Assembly (NCBI GenBank): GCA_003586115.2
Contig: QVOM02000072.1
Coordinates: 2,570,361-2,634,360 of the forward strand
From: Salvator merianae
Taxonomy: Eukaryota > Chordata > Lepidosauria > Squamata > Teiidae
Length of the DNA: 64,000 nt
Direction of reading: 5' to 3'
The position numbers were made by a program, and so were the translations under genes. The notes under the pieces were generated by a model. It saw only the letters and a program-made list of their open reading frames with translations. It was not told where the DNA came from and searched no databases. Of this stretch, positions 11,541-25,149 are shown in pieces (position 1 is the stretch's first letter; every line of letters starts with the position of its first letter).

Positions 11541-11874
11541 CTCCCAGGTTTTTAATTAAGCCTATTTTGTGTGCCTTCATCTTGTTGGGGATGAGGGGAG
11601 TTATGGAGAAGAGACAATGTATCTCTGGTAGTGGTGTTCATATTCTGAGCCACTCCCTATAAACAGATCTATCTGACTTCTGAGTTCCCAAAATCAAGAT
11701 AAGATTTTTATTCTCTAATGAGACAAAGCTGAATCTATGGCTTATCTGATATTATTGTACTACTGCCTTGACTATTAGCATCATCGGAAGCTGCATTTTA
11801 ATTCTGAACAAAATATAGGCCATAATTTTGCTGAGCATACCCAAGAGGATGTGAACATTTTACTTCAGTGCTTA

Positions 11875-11975
11875 AATTTATTTATTTAAAATATTTAAAT
11901 GCCACTTCCCATTAAAATACAACCTTGAAGCAGTATACAAAAAATTAAAACAGCTAAAAGCATAGTAGTTGTAGG
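11875..11975 (-). mobile_element. LINE-type tail, reverse orientation
   Basis: TTATTTATTTAAAATATTTAAATGCC..CCTTGAAGCAGTATACAA is the reverse of the common reptile LINE 3' tail. Similar short tails in reverse lie near 27117-27190 and 58441-58520. Confidence 0.5.
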
Positions 11976-13200
11976 AAAGCATAATTAAAATCAAGGATGG
12001 GGGAACCAACCAACCAAAGTTGTCTTAATTTCTTTCCAATCTACTTCTGGACTCTGTTCAAAGTTCCCTGGATGTATCACCCAAGTCAGATGTAGCATGC
12101 AGCTATTACAGAAATGATATTTTCAGTGATGGCACATCACTGGTGCAGTGTTCTCCCTAGCTAGCTGCAATTACCTTTGTATTTTACTGTTATTTGCCCA
12201 GGCCTCTTAAACGTGTCTCAAGTTTTTATTCTGCCCCTTTTAGTTTAGGCTGCTTTCTCTCTTTCCTAAATTTAACTGTAAATGAATTTTAGCTTGGTTT
12301 CTCATGCAATCCTCCTGTAAGCTGATAATTATTTTACTCTACTCAAAAGCAGAGGGAGTATTTAATATCTGCATCTTTTGTTGTTTCCTCTTAGCTCTAT
12401 TTCCTTCTCTCTCTTTTGTTTCTTCATTTATATAGTTCTGTTGGTATGCATAGCCAATAAACCAAAACATGCTGCCAAAGCCTAGATGGAAACAAACGCA
12501 GCTATCAACAAACTCAAGGCATGCAGCTTTTCATACCAGAAAATTTCTATCCATCCCAGTGTATCTGAACTTTAGCTGCCACATGACCTATGTACTTCAA
12601 CGCCTGTTTCGTACATATATTTAAATGGTGTACATTCCTAGCCAAATAGTTTCCTCCTTTTTAATTGCTGTCAACAGGATGTTGGGTCATCTCAATGCAG
12701 TGAAATAATGTTTAATTCAAACACAGTTCAAAGGGGCAGCAGGGAGAAGAACCCTGAGCCAAGGAAGGAAGAGCAACAGCACTTAAAGAATGTAGGAAGC
12801 TTAAGTTTGAAGGACTGCCGGCTTTTCGCAGTCCCTTTGGCGGAAATAAAAATACAATTCGTACACTTCATGACCTGCACAACAGCGCACCCTAATGGCT
12901 AATCCCATTAAAACACATTAACCAGAAAACCAGCTCAGTTATAGTACTGTAACTAAATTAATAAAGAAATCTCCTCTCTCTGTCTAAGGAATATAGATAA
13001 AAAATAATACCTGCAATAAAAATTGTGGAAGTCATGGCAGTAAACATTTTCTTTCTAGCTTGTTGTTGCCCTCTAAGACCCCCTAACTTAAATGACAGAG
13101 CAAAGTGGTTCGTCTCAGATATGGGTGTCTTAGGTTTGATGGGAAATTGAAGCATCTACCTCCTCTCGTTCTGCTTTGCAGAAGGAGGCTGAACATGTGG
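11976..13200. other. Intergenic sequence without recognised features
   Basis: No gene, RNA or complete repeat can be supported. Confidence 0.4.
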
Positions 13201-13280
13201 TACATAGAATCATAGAGTTGGAAGGGACCTCCAGGGTCATCGAGTCCAACTCCCTGCTCAATGCAGGATTCATGACGGTC
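13201..13280 (-). mobile_element. CR1 3' end (classic avian/reptilian type)
   Basis: ATAGAATCATAGAGTTGGAAGG, GGACCTCCAGGGTCATC and AGTCCAACTCCCTGC are the reverse of the classic CR1 3' UTR with its ATTCTATG terminal repeat. This subfamily differs from the CR1-type copies at 2.2, 19.2 and 25.2 kb. Confidence 0.85.
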
Positions 13281-14220
13281 TTTTGATTCTATTGGTCAGG
13301 AGCAAAATCTGACTTGCCTCCGGCTTTTGCTCCCATTCTCCTAAACAGCAAGTCACTCTGTAGTCACTTAAACGAATATACAACATGATCTTAGGATTCT
13401 AGAGAACTTAGATAATAACCGAATACAGTGTAAGCAAATTTGAACCAGCAGGTTATGAGTTTTGAAAAACTGTGAAAAGGAGTAAGACTGAAAGGTGTTT
13501 ATGGCTGAAGTGTAAACACAGATTCATATAAACAAGGAGCAGAGTAGGGGAAAGATCAAGTAATCAATTCCTTGAAAATGAAAGAATGCAGCCCCTTTAT
13601 AGTCTACAAGACACCAACAGTGTAAATCGCGCACGAGGATACAATTATTTTTCCCCAAGAAAAAAATCATGCAAGGGAAAAACGTGGACAACTGAGCCCT
13701 GTACTCTTTGGAAAATACAACAGAGAAAATAGGAGAAATTATCTGCAATAAACATTGCTCCTAGGTGTATATTACTGACTTTGCAGCCGTGACTTACTCA
13801 AGAGGGACAGATACTAAGCTCAGAGTATGATCACACACATAAAAATGGTCATCTCTGAAGTGCAACTTAGGCTTTTGGGACACACACAAAAATATCATTC
13901 TTGGGGTGAGGAGGAGTTAAGAGTCAGATGGGACGGGAGGCTAGGGAGGCTCCTGAGCCAATCCCAACTTGCTCCCATCTTTGACCAATCAGGTCCACAG
14001 AAAATCAGCCGGCAGTGGCCTATGGGGAGTGAGGAAGGAAAACAACAACGAGGAATGATAAGTCACCTGTTTCATACTATGTGGGTTTTTTTCCCCTTAT
14101 CCACAGATGGGGTGATCCCAGGAAAGGAATGCCTCTAAAACTCTCTGTATGATCATGTGCTCACCTAGCCCTTTCCTTCAGCACTGAGTAGGTGTTATCA
14201 AAGTGTTGTTATGGCCATTG
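13281..14220. other. Intergenic sequence without recognised features
   Basis: Nothing beyond short chance open frames is visible. Confidence 0.4.
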
Positions 14221-14228
14221 CTATAGAG

Positions 14229-14427
14229 CAGGGGTCCCCAACCACCGGTCCGCAGACCAGGACCGGGCCGTTGGGGTTTTTTTACCGGTCCGCGCGGCCA
14301 CTGCAGACCAGCACTAAACACGACCAAAGCCCCGCCCCTGCCCTACCCCCATCCCACCCTGCTGGGCCATGAAAAAATGGTCTTGCTTGAAGCCGGTCCC
14401 TGGTGCAAAAAAGGTTGGGGACCACTG
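14229..14427. mobile_element. hAT MITE, CAGGGGTCCCCAACC family
   Basis: A 199-bp non-autonomous element. The left end is CAGGGGTCCCCAACC; the right end is GGTTGGGGACCACTG, its complement with one difference. The 8-bp target duplication CTATAGAG is perfect (14221-14228 and 14428-14435). The interior is G+C- and CpG-rich with ACCGGTCCGC repeats. The 8-bp duplication and CAG ends assign it to hAT. Confidence 0.93.
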
Positions 14428-14799
14428 CTATAGAGAATATTTATAACCATTTCTCTCAGTTCTTGGTCTGAATAACTGCTCAAACATTTACAAGACTAGG
14501 CCTTTTTATATTGGTCAGCCACAATTCTAGTTTGTATAAAGCATTAAGCAGCTCTGAAATCTGAGACATCTTATAAACATGATCTGGGTCTAGGGGTATG
14601 CAGAACAATTCTCCAAATGAAGATACACATAGACAGCCCCCTAGCTGACAAGAAAATGGAATATTCAGAGTCAGACAGAAAGGAATTCTGAAAATCTTAA
14701 TATAAGTATTTAGTTTGTTTTCAAACGCAGAGTTGTCAGAAGGAAAAAGAAAGGTCAAAAATAAAGCCAGTGAATCTTTACATGTTCTGCAGGGCTTCA

Positions 14800-15699
14800 T
14801 TTATTAAGTGAGTGGGTATAAAAATAAAACTATATAAAGGTGCAGAAGCACCTCATGGAAGAATCACATGATTATGAAATAGCACAGCATGAAAAGAGAC
14901 AAAAAGAGTTAAAAATAAAAACACAAACAAGCAGGGAGCTCACTGGAACAAGATGCTTGCCCTGTCAACATGTAGCATTAGGAACCCTTAGCAATACTAC
15001 CCTTGTTCTCATCCAGAGACTTCAAGGTGCTTGGGAACTTTCAAAGACGCATCACTCTCAAGTTGCACTGTAAGTCTACAGTTTCCCTCATGGCCTATTT
15101 AGTGATGCAACTAGTTGTGAAGTGAGCTGTACCATTACAAAAGATCACAAGCTACACAAGGAGGAACTCTGTGCTTGTCACTCTTTTAAGCTATAAAGTG
15201 TGCACCAATGCTGACAATTGTTTGGTCAGCTGTCTCGAGTAGCAGCAGTCAATATCATTCATGTGCAACTGTTCTATGTCAGGCAGTATGGCGTGTGAGA
15301 AATTTCTACCTGGAGTACCCTCTTTTTGTCCTTTGTTAAATAGGAACAGGTCTGACATTACCAGAACTGGAGCCTAGGAAACAACACCAGTCCTCAGAGA
15401 AAGTTGGCTTGCAGCATTAACACCCCCTTTGCAGCGACAAATGAAACTAACACAAGAGAAGCAAAAACGGCAGTTTCAGGAATATATCTATGGCAACCTG
15501 TAACTGTGGGTTAAAAAAATACTTTTTGAAGTCAAGTACATGGCATTTTTCCTACATTGCACCAAAAGTAATCTGGAAGCACTGTCAGCTGGTCTTAACA
15601 GGCAGAACAAGGAACTGAAAAAAAGCCACGTAAGGCTTTCAACCTCCTTCAGGAGCAGATGGACATATGAAGGGTGTTCCTTTGTTATCTCGATTACAG
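14800..15699 (-). other. C11orf24: Probable 3' UTR of the C11orf24 orthologue
   Basis: Downstream of the stop codon there is no open frame of note. The first clear minus-strand AATAAA lies at 14805-14800, which would give a 3' UTR of about 0.9 kb. The interval carries no recognisable transposon, as expected of transcribed UTR in an otherwise repeat-dense window. The exact cleavage site cannot be told from sequence alone. Confidence 0.45.
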
Positions 15700-16854
<1,155 letters not shown>

Positions 16855-19201
16855 CTATAGATAAGAACATTCTCAGCACTTATATTCAAGGAACAACTTT
16901 GTGGCATACCATTCCGTTGACTTATGTGAATGAGAGTCACCAAATTAACCAGATATAATATGTGGCTGGGATCTATGATCTTACAAAAAGCACCATCGAG
17001 ACTCGTTGCCCTGTGTTTCTACTCCCCCCCTCCCATATCAAATAAAACTTACAGTAATGGGGAAAGCATTTGAGATATTTTTAAATCGGGCGCATAGGTT
17101 TTTTACACTAGTTATTATGGAAGTGAAGTTCAACAGTATATTGTCGTCCCCCCTATTTGTGCACTGCCATCTGTGTTGTTCTGGCAGAGGATTTTTAAGC
17201 ATGCCTTGTTCAAAAACTCAGCAAGAGCTAAAGAGGCTGTAATCCTGGTTCCACCTATTTTTGTACTCCCAGTTGAATCCTTACTTAAGTGTGAATAGCA
17301 GCAGAGTCTTGGGTGGCATTCTGCCCCTGTGAACCTCAGCTGTTCACATCTCCTTGCAGTGAAGGACTGAAGCACTTAAGAGGTCAAAACATCTGTTTTC
17401 AAGAGGGAATTCATAAACGTCTTTCTAAAACTTCTGCCACTACTACAGGAAGAAAGGACCAAGATGGGTAACTCATTGTAATGCTTAGGACTGGGGCTAG
17501 ATGGATATTCCTGGAAGCTGATCTGAAATTGTGGGGTACATCGTTCATTCTTTCACTCAGCCCTGAAAGCACAACTAAGAAATCTCTCTCTCTCTGTTAG
17601 TTTTGGAGGAATATAGTGAAGTTTAATTAAAATTTAAGAAAGAAAAGCATTTACTGGCTCTTGGCTGCAATAATGATCTCTACTTATTCTGGCTGTGAAG
17701 CCTCTGAAAAGCCTTTAAGGAGCAGAAACAACCATGAAAAGCTGCCCTTTAAAATACACACAGACATAGAATTCTCTCTCACACTTTACAAGTCTGGCTT
17801 TCTAGTTCCTAACATGCTCCATTTTGTTCTGGTGTCACTTGTAATTAGACCAGAAGAGCAGACTGCCATAAAATCCAGGTTTTGCCCTGATGCTACAACC
17901 TCTCCAATTTCACACTTAGTCTCCAGCTGCTGGCTTGAAAAACAATAGAAAACTAATGGCGATGCTGCCTCTTTTCCCTAGGAAAATATAGACAGAAAAA
18001 TAAAGAATAAAAAACATACAAGCATACTAGAAGTTGTTCTGCATTGATTGAGAGTATTAGAATAGTTTATTAAAGGTGATTGTTATAGAAAATTATGATT
18101 ATAATAATAATAAAAGAGAAGTAGCAGCGGCACTGATTCTATGGTAATGCCTATTAACAGCTTACTTTAATAGCAGACATTTTTCTTTCATTGCAGAATA
18201 AAAGTATCCTGGGGCTTTTAACAGATGTGGCTAGCCCACTTTTATGAAAGGCTAGGCAAGGCCCAGTAATGGCAATCTTCACTCGAGCAAGGGATTTTTC
18301 TTCTTTTGGCAAGAATGCCCTGCCCTCACTTAGTCTCCTAAGGAAATAAGGGCAGCAAAGGAATCTGAAGTTTAGGGCTGTAATCATACACAGTAAAAAA
18401 GCGGAGAGGCTTAGAAGCAGTATGTGCCCCCAGTGTTCTTATCCCATTCTCATCTCACCTCTGATCCACATTTAATGTGCTTTGAAAGTGCATTTTCTAG
18501 CCCTGAATATCTGTTAGAGGTGAAAGAGCACATGGATGTGTGACAGTACCACCACTGAACGACTTCTGAGACACATTTGAGGTGAAACAGCCTTGCTGTG
18601 TGCACCTTCCAGGCATCTATTGGCAGTTGTTGACTTCTTCCAGGTGATGCTGCAGTCTATGCTAAATCATTTCTAAAAACAACCGTGCACAAATTCAAAG
18701 AGGCGTGTGTGTGTGGATGCAGATGGGAGATCAAATGCCCTAAGGTTATAAGATGGGATAGAAATGCAAATAAATAAACCAATAAAAATAAAAACAATTT
18801 TAAAATGCCCTGGGGTACAAAAAACATAAAACAAATCATCATTAAGAAAAACAGAAGCAGTACTAGCAGTAATACAGATCAGACAATTTGATCTGTCACC
18901 CCTAAATGCCAAAAAGAGGCCTGTTTTTACCTGGTACCTGAAGATGTTAACTGAAGTGCCAGAGGGTCACTCTAGGAAAATAATTCCATGAACGGGGAGC
19001 CACTGCAGAGAATGCCCTATTTCTGGTCACTACTGGTATCAAACAGGGGGACACAGTGAAGAATCTCAGACAGTGGTGCCCCTGAATGCCCTTCCTGACT
19101 CTAGAGTAAAGTCAGCACCCACCTTAGTTTCCCTTGCTCCGAAGTGCCCCTTGAGGCTCCAAAAAGGCTGGGAGGGGCAGCCAGGAGCAAGGTGAGCCAA
19201 G

Positions 19202-19740
19202 ATGAGGATTCGCTTTGGAGGCCCATATAAGAGGCATGTGGCCATTTTGTATGTTTTGGAAAGCATGAACAGAGTCTGGGGTGAGTGGACAATGAAGTGG
19301 CAAATGCATTTCAATCTTACCAAGTGCAAAAGGATGCACACTGGGTCAAGGAACCCCAGTTTCACCTATAATCTGATGAGGGCTGAACTTTCTGTGACAG
19401 ATCAGGAAAGGGACCTTTTGGTTCTGGTGGACAGCTCAATGAAGGTGCACAGCAGCAGTGGAAAAAAAGCAAATTCAATGCTAGAGGTAATTAGGAAGGG
19501 AATAGAAAATAAATCAGGAAGCATTATTATGCCTTTTTCTAAATCTATGGTGAGACCACATTTCGAATATTGTATACAATTCTTGTCACCACACCTCAGA
19601 ATGGATATAAAGGAACTGGAAAAAGTATAGAAAAGGGCAACCAGAATGATCAAGAGGCTGGAACACCTTCCTTACAAAATCAGGCTGCAACGTCTTGGCC
19701 TGAAAGATGGTGTTTAAAAGGTGACCTTACTGAAGTAGAG
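19202..19740 (+). mobile_element. CR1-type LINE ORF2, C-terminal fragment
   Basis: A frame of 142 codons reads WQMHFNLTKCKRMHTG, later VTDQERDLLVLVDSSMKV, then RPHFEYCIQF and a stop near 19630. It continues in register with EHLPYKIRLQRLGLKDG. This is the segment after the reverse transcriptase core of CR1-type ORF2. It is open for an unusually long stretch. It lies in an intron of the gene, opposite in strand. Confidence 0.8.
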
Positions 19741-20129
19741 AGCTGTTGAGAAGTAGGGCAAAATCTTCCAGAATGAACAAGTGGGAGAAGTCAGAATCCA
19801 TCTCTGCCTTGACAGATGCCCCATCAGATCCCTTGTCCATTCTCTGACTCCAGTGCCAACCACCTGGCTCCCTGAAGGAAGGTAGAGAGTTGAAGGAGGA
19901 GGATGCCTTGACTAAAATGTAAAGCTATATAGGCCCAGAAGGCTGTGCTCTTGGTCTCTTGAGCTGGCAAGGCTTTCTCTGAGTGTCCTCCCAGGAACTA
20001 CTTGATCTACTGACTGGGCACCAGACAACCTTCCCAAGGCTTCCCCTTGGATGGCTAAGATTTCCATAGCTACCTGCAGCAAGGGGATAAGGGCTGCAGC
20101 TGTTGTGGTAGGGACCCCAGATGTGGTAC

Positions 20130-20565
20130 TGAAGGTGTCTGTTGACTAACCTCAGAGCCTAGTGACTACAATCCAAGGGGCTGAGCCACCCCAGGTAGCT
20201 GCTGCAGACGAAAGCTGAGGAGTAGTAGAGGAAGGAGCTGGAGAGGCTGAAGACTCAGAAGCAGCAGAAGAAGTTGGGGGGGAAGCGGAAATGAGAGAGG
20301 CCACAACCTTAAGTTTCTTCGTGCTGGGCTTCTTGGTGAACAGGAACACCAAAGGACCAGACTCTCCTCTTTGCCTGGCTGCTGAGGCCTTCTTCTTGTT
20401 TTTATTGGCCTTGCTGAGCTTTCACTGTGGCACCTTAGCTGCATTGCTGCAGGGGTCCACCACAACCTCTGGCTCAGGTTCATGGTATTTCTGTGATGAC
20501 AGATGAGACCATGGTGCCCAATGGTCCTCAATACCATTGCTCCATTCCTCTCTTTCTGTCCCTAT
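20130..20565 (-). mobile_element. Possible gag-like retroelement remnant
   Basis: The minus strand has Lys-rich and then Ser/Ala/Pro/Thr-rich frames (FTKKPSTKKLK followed by a Ser-Ala-Pro run), as often seen in gag-like ORFs of retroelements. No zinc knuckle, protease or polymerase follows. It could equally be chance low-complexity sequence. Confidence 0.2.
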
Positions 20566-21239
20566 TCTGCCTAAGCAGCCATTTTTTTAAAAAAATTACC
20601 TAATGAGAGCTTTGTGTAGCTTGCTGCTCACAGGCCTAATCCCAAGCAGGTCACTTCAGCTGTGATGCTTGGGTCCTCTCACAACAAGCTTCAGCTGCTC
20701 AAGGCTCCGACTCAAAGCATGACACTCGAGTCTCCTCGCCTAGCACATGGTTGTGTGCTGTTCCCATCACAAAAGAATGAGACCCTCAGTGCTGACACTT
20801 TCCCTGTGATAAGTAGGTTGAGAAGGGAGAAACAAGGTGCTCCAAGCCACAAAGCAGTTGCTGGAAAAATAGAAGCAGAAAGCCGGAACAGAACCCTTGT
20901 TGTTGAGGATACTCAGTTGGCTGCCCAGGCATGGAAGCCACCTTGCACTGCTAGCGATCCGCTTCCTGGGAGCTACGGCCAATGTGGCTGCCACTGCGAG
21001 CCAGTTCTGATCACAAAGAGGAAGGACAGTAACAGCAGCAAAACTAGAAAACGAGGTGCAATGTTCTGCTTTAAAAGCAAAAGGGCCTATAATCGCAGTC
21101 CTCTAGAAGGTTTTCTTCTCTCCCCAAACTTGCTGCAGTCTGCTGAAAATGCTTACAAATACCAGAAAAGTGGACAGTAAAATCAACAATCCTTTGTAAT
21201 AGGTTTTCACCAATAATGACTTCATTAAGCTTACGTTAC

Positions 21240-21353
21240 CTCCCATAAGTTCTTTAATGTCCTGGGTGCTGGCATTCTGACAGGCACTGAGCTGAGGACA
21301 GCGCAGGAGGATGCAGCGGTTCTGATACAGCACTGACCAGCAGTAGCGATTGC
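21240..21353 (-). CDS. C11orf24: C11orf24 orthologue, second coding exon (rest of MANSC-like domain)
   Basis: The exon starts after an acceptor ending TTGTAG and continues codon 53 (Gly). It encodes about 38 residues beginning NRYCWSVLYQNRC. With the first coding exon it gives six mature-chain cysteines at residues 42, 46, 57, 66, 71 and 77. The spacing C-x3-C-x10-C-x8-C-x4-C-x5-C, with the segment CILLRCP, resembles the MANSC module (motif at N-terminus with seven cysteines) of MANSC1 and HAI-1. An N-glycosylation sequon (Asn79-Ala-Ser) follows the last cysteine. The donor is ambiguous. GAG/GTAACG ends the exon at 21240 in phase 1. AAC/GTAAGC ends it at 21235 in phase 0. Each pairs in frame with one of two acceptors at the next exon. 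The introns on both sides (about 5.5 and 4.4 kb) hold LINE fragments. Confidence 0.78.
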
Positions 21354-21788
21354 CTACAATAATAGGGACAGAAAGTAGATCATTACTTTCATTTGGAACA
21401 AAAGGAATCCATTCTGTTCGCGTATTAGAAAGTTTTTAGAATGCACGCTTCTGTTTCAGTCTTAGTAAGTGTCATATTACACAAACACACACACATATAA
21501 ATATACATACATATATAACTTGGTCCACCAAACTATGGGACTTTGTAAGTTATGGAGCTTCCTCACTTACCAGCATCGTGTGCTACAAGGCTATAAATTA
21601 AGCCAAACCTTTCATGAACTCTGGCGTCCCCTTTTGGTTTTTAGTACTACTTCTGGCTCTCCATACCTTCCAGCTCCGCATATGATGTAAATAATCCCTT
21701 TCTGGGAAGCTAAGCTACATTGCTGTATTTTTTATATGATACTATGTTGGTTTGGTTTATGCAACTTTGTATAGTTAATACTCAATAA

Positions 21789-21863
<75 letters not shown>

Positions 21864-21872
21864 ACACACGCA
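21789..21872. repeat. (TA)n(CA)n compound microsatellite
   Basis: About 20 TA units pass directly into about 15-18 CA units with minor interruptions. Confidence 0.95.
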
Positions 21873-21929
21873 TGCATATATACACCTTTACTCAAAAATT
21901 ATTGAGCAACAGCTCCACCATAATTTTAG

Positions 21930-22593
21930 TTAAACATTTCCTCCTAGAAGATCTTGCATATAAAATGAAGCTGTAGGAGTTGTGACAAATAGCTTCTTGA
22001 TCTCCCTTTTACTTGCTGTTTGTTCCAGGGTAGGAATGAGTCTTGAATTAGTGGATTTCATACTGAACAGGCAGGAAAATGCTTCCAAAGATGACATTAG
22101 AGTAGAAATGTCCGCAACTTTTTTTCTCCTGGTTTGGTGGTTCCTGACAGATTTCTCAAAGAAGTTCGAAGCTTGGTTTGAATACCTGACAAACTGTTCT
22201 ACACAGAACACAATGAAGGAGAGCGGTGGGGAGCGGGGGCAGCAGGACCAATGCTCTACAGATATCTCAAAACTGGCGTGTGAGTCCTGGGGGATGGCAG
22301 GAAGGCCCAGCCAAGTCTCATACGGCAGTCAGATGCAGCCTAGAATCCTTATGACAATTTTTGGAAAATTTCCTACTTGTTTCTACAGTGCAGGGAAAGC
22401 TGATTCCCCCCAAAAAATTCATAGCAGCCTCCAAATGTTGTGTCACTCACCAGGGGCCCTCCTGCCACCCCGCAGCATCCACATGCCAATTTTAGAGGAG
22501 CTGATTGCAATGACAAAACTATCCTGTGAGGTAGGCCAGCATGGCCAAAGTTCTGCAGAGTTTGAGTTTGGAGCCTCCAGAATTGGTCTGTGA
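21930..22593. other. Unassigned region open on both strands
   Basis: The plus strand is open for 203 codons (21982-22593). The minus strand is open for 93 codons (22211-21930), with a peptide containing RRKKVADISTLMSSLE and KREIKKLF. The minus-strand peptide looks protein-like, but I do not recognise it. It may be part of an old retroelement in the intron. No splice sites tie it to C11orf24. Confidence 0.25.
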
Positions 22594-23390
22594 GTCCTGA
22601 GGGGCAGCAGGACTTGCCCTGAGGCAATTGATATCACTCCTCAGGTTTTTCTTCTATTAGAACTTTCCCATTGCTTGAAATTTACTCTTTTTGCTATTGG
22701 GAAGATGTCTGGAAAGAAAAACCTGAGAAAAATGTGCCTTCAGTCCACAAGCAACAAAGAACAGAATAAACACATGGCACATCCCCAGAGTGCCTGGCCA
22801 AAACCCCTATTTTTTTCCTTTAACCAACCTGAGCTGAACATCTTTTGCTGGTGTAGGGCATGATGACTTGAGTCAAGGATGGCAATGCAGTGTCACCTAT
22901 GTGTTTCCTACCTTGGCCAAGGTCTCTCATACGCTACTGAACTTGGGCACTGACCCAGAGAGGATACTGGTCCAGAGTGAGTATACTCCACGTCATCAGC
23001 AATCTGTTGTCACTGATGTGTGCAGGGGTCTTGGATGGCTTTATGGAGACTGTGCTGTCTGCCACCTACCTGGCCATTAGGAGAGCAACCCACTAACCCA
23101 GGCCATGAAGAGAACAGCAATTCCCTAACAAATAATACTCCTTATAGGGAAATTCTTTGACTTTGTCAGGTATTGGAGCTCTTCTCTGGGTTCAGAGGAC
23201 TCTACGTTTCTGCCATTTGGTCACGGTAACTCATGGAGAGCAGGCTGTGAAGACAACAGTAATTCCCTTACACTCCACTTGTTGATCATTGACAGATTTG
23301 GTCATTAGGAAAGCAGTGCATTCTGCAAAGAGCCAACAGCATTTCCCCTTACAGGGAAATCCTTTCAAGGAAGAAGTGAAAATTACAAAG

Positions 23391-23560
23391 CTATACCATG
23401 GGTGTAGCTTCATTTCTGCATCTAGGTTGCTTGTATCAAGATGGTCTTGGTGTTTTCTGGTCTTCATTGTTATGGTGAACACAGGTTTGGTTAAGTTATA
23501 CCACGGGTGTAGCTACATTTCTGCAGCTAGGCCACTTTCAACAAGATGGTCTTGTGCTTT
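23391..23560. repeat. Local tandem duplication, period about 105 bp
   Basis: CTATACCATGGGTGTAGCT..CAAGATGGTCTTG at 23391 recurs as TTATACCACGGGTGTAGCT..CAAGATGGTCTTG at 23496, with about 15-20% difference. Weaker repeats of AGGGAAAT..TTTC precede it from 23.1 kb. Confidence 0.7.
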
Positions 23561-24512
23561 TTTTCCCAAAACAACATATCAGTTCAGTGTTACAAGAAAT
23601 ATCCACTCCCAAGTCTGCTATTAATTCTTTTCATTCATTCTCGACATCTCCCAATTCTGTTTTTGGAATGAATCGAGATCCAACACCATTTGAGCAAGTT
23701 TTAAAAACCTTCTCTGACAAAACTAGGAGTCTGGTTTCCAAAATTCATAACTGTTTACAATCTTACAAAGTCTTACCTCTGACTACCTTACAGTGCTCCT
23801 GGGAACAAGATCTATAGCCAAATTTTACTGCTGAGGAATGGAAAGAGGAACTTTCATTTAAATTTTGTGGTCTGGCAGCTAATATTCGTGAAATGCAGTG
23901 CAAACTAGTTCATAGGTGGTATGTAACTCCCACCAGGCTAACTCGCTTTATTAAACATATAACACCCTAATGCTGGCACTGTTCAATGCAAAGAGGCATG
24001 TATTTTCACTTGTAGTGGGACTGTGAAAGGTTTTTTTTTTTATTGGTCTGCAATTCAACATGAGATTCAAAGTATACTCAAAGTATGAATAATCATTTCA
24101 CCAACACTTTACCTATTGCAATTATAGGCAAGACAACTCTACAATTTGTTCCAGAAAACTGTTGAACTATCTATTACTGGCTGCAAAAATGCAAATAACA
24201 AAGAACTGAAAAATACATGCCAACTTAACATAAAGGCATGGTACAGTCAGTTATGGGATACAGTAACAACAGAGAGTGTCTCCTCATATTATCATAGATT
24301 ACAGGGTCAAAGCTAGAATGAACACTATTCTACCACCTGGCAATCTTTGCTTAATAGAATGGCTGAATGTGTAGATTTAGAGAAGAATGTAGTTATTCCT
24401 GCATCTGTTGTGTTTATTTATTGTTCATTTAATGTTTAAACCTTTCATATGGCACCTATACTATTATTGTATTGCACCCTTTGTTTTCTTTAATAAAACT
24501 TTTTTAAAAAGA
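23554..24512 (+). mobile_element. L1-like LINE, C-terminal ORF2 remnant with 3' end
   Basis: Consecutive frames read KTRSLVSKIHNCLQSYK, then TAEEWKEEL, KLVHRWYVTPTRL and CWHCSMQRGMYFHLWWDC, the ordered C-terminal blocks of L1 ORF2 (WYxTPxxL, CWRC..GTxxHxWWxC). Stops and a poly-T expansion interrupt it. It ends with AATAAAACTTTTTTAAAAAG, a typical L1 terminus. Confidence 0.75.
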
Positions 24513-25149
24513 TAGAAAAGTAGACTTGAATGCCTTTTTTAAAGACACAGGCACTGTGAACTGTTCTTTGAATAGCTCACTGAACGTGACACAAGTTTGC
24601 TCTGAATATAAACATTTTCGTTTGAATGTTGGAGGTGTTCGGCTCAATAACAAGCATTCCGAACACCCCCTATTCACTACAAACTGTTCAAAGCAAATCT
24701 GTTCAGCACCTTTCTACATTAGTGCAATCAACTAATGCTATTTAAAAAGTAATTAAGGTGGAGTTTATTACTAACTTGCACAATGTAATTCAACAAGGCA
24801 CAAGAAAACACACAGGACTTACAATGAGAAACTTTTAGTAGGAAGAAGCTGAACATCAGTATTATCCTGCCACTCTAGACTAGCTGAAAAAAGTGCAACA
24901 AATTGGGCATGAATACATAAATATGGGCTGCACTGCTACCTTTAAACATAGCAAAATAAGTCTCAGAAACATTTAAAGACAGTGTGTGACCCTTGGATTC
25001 TTATCTTATCTCTAACCTTCTTTTCTACCCTAGAATATTCACTAGAGATGGAAGGGGCAAACTGGCTTCTGAACTGTTGCTAAGCTGTCTCTGGGCTGCC
25101 TTGGAGGAACTTTTTTCTGCTCTGTGTTAATGCAGTCACACACAGAGAT

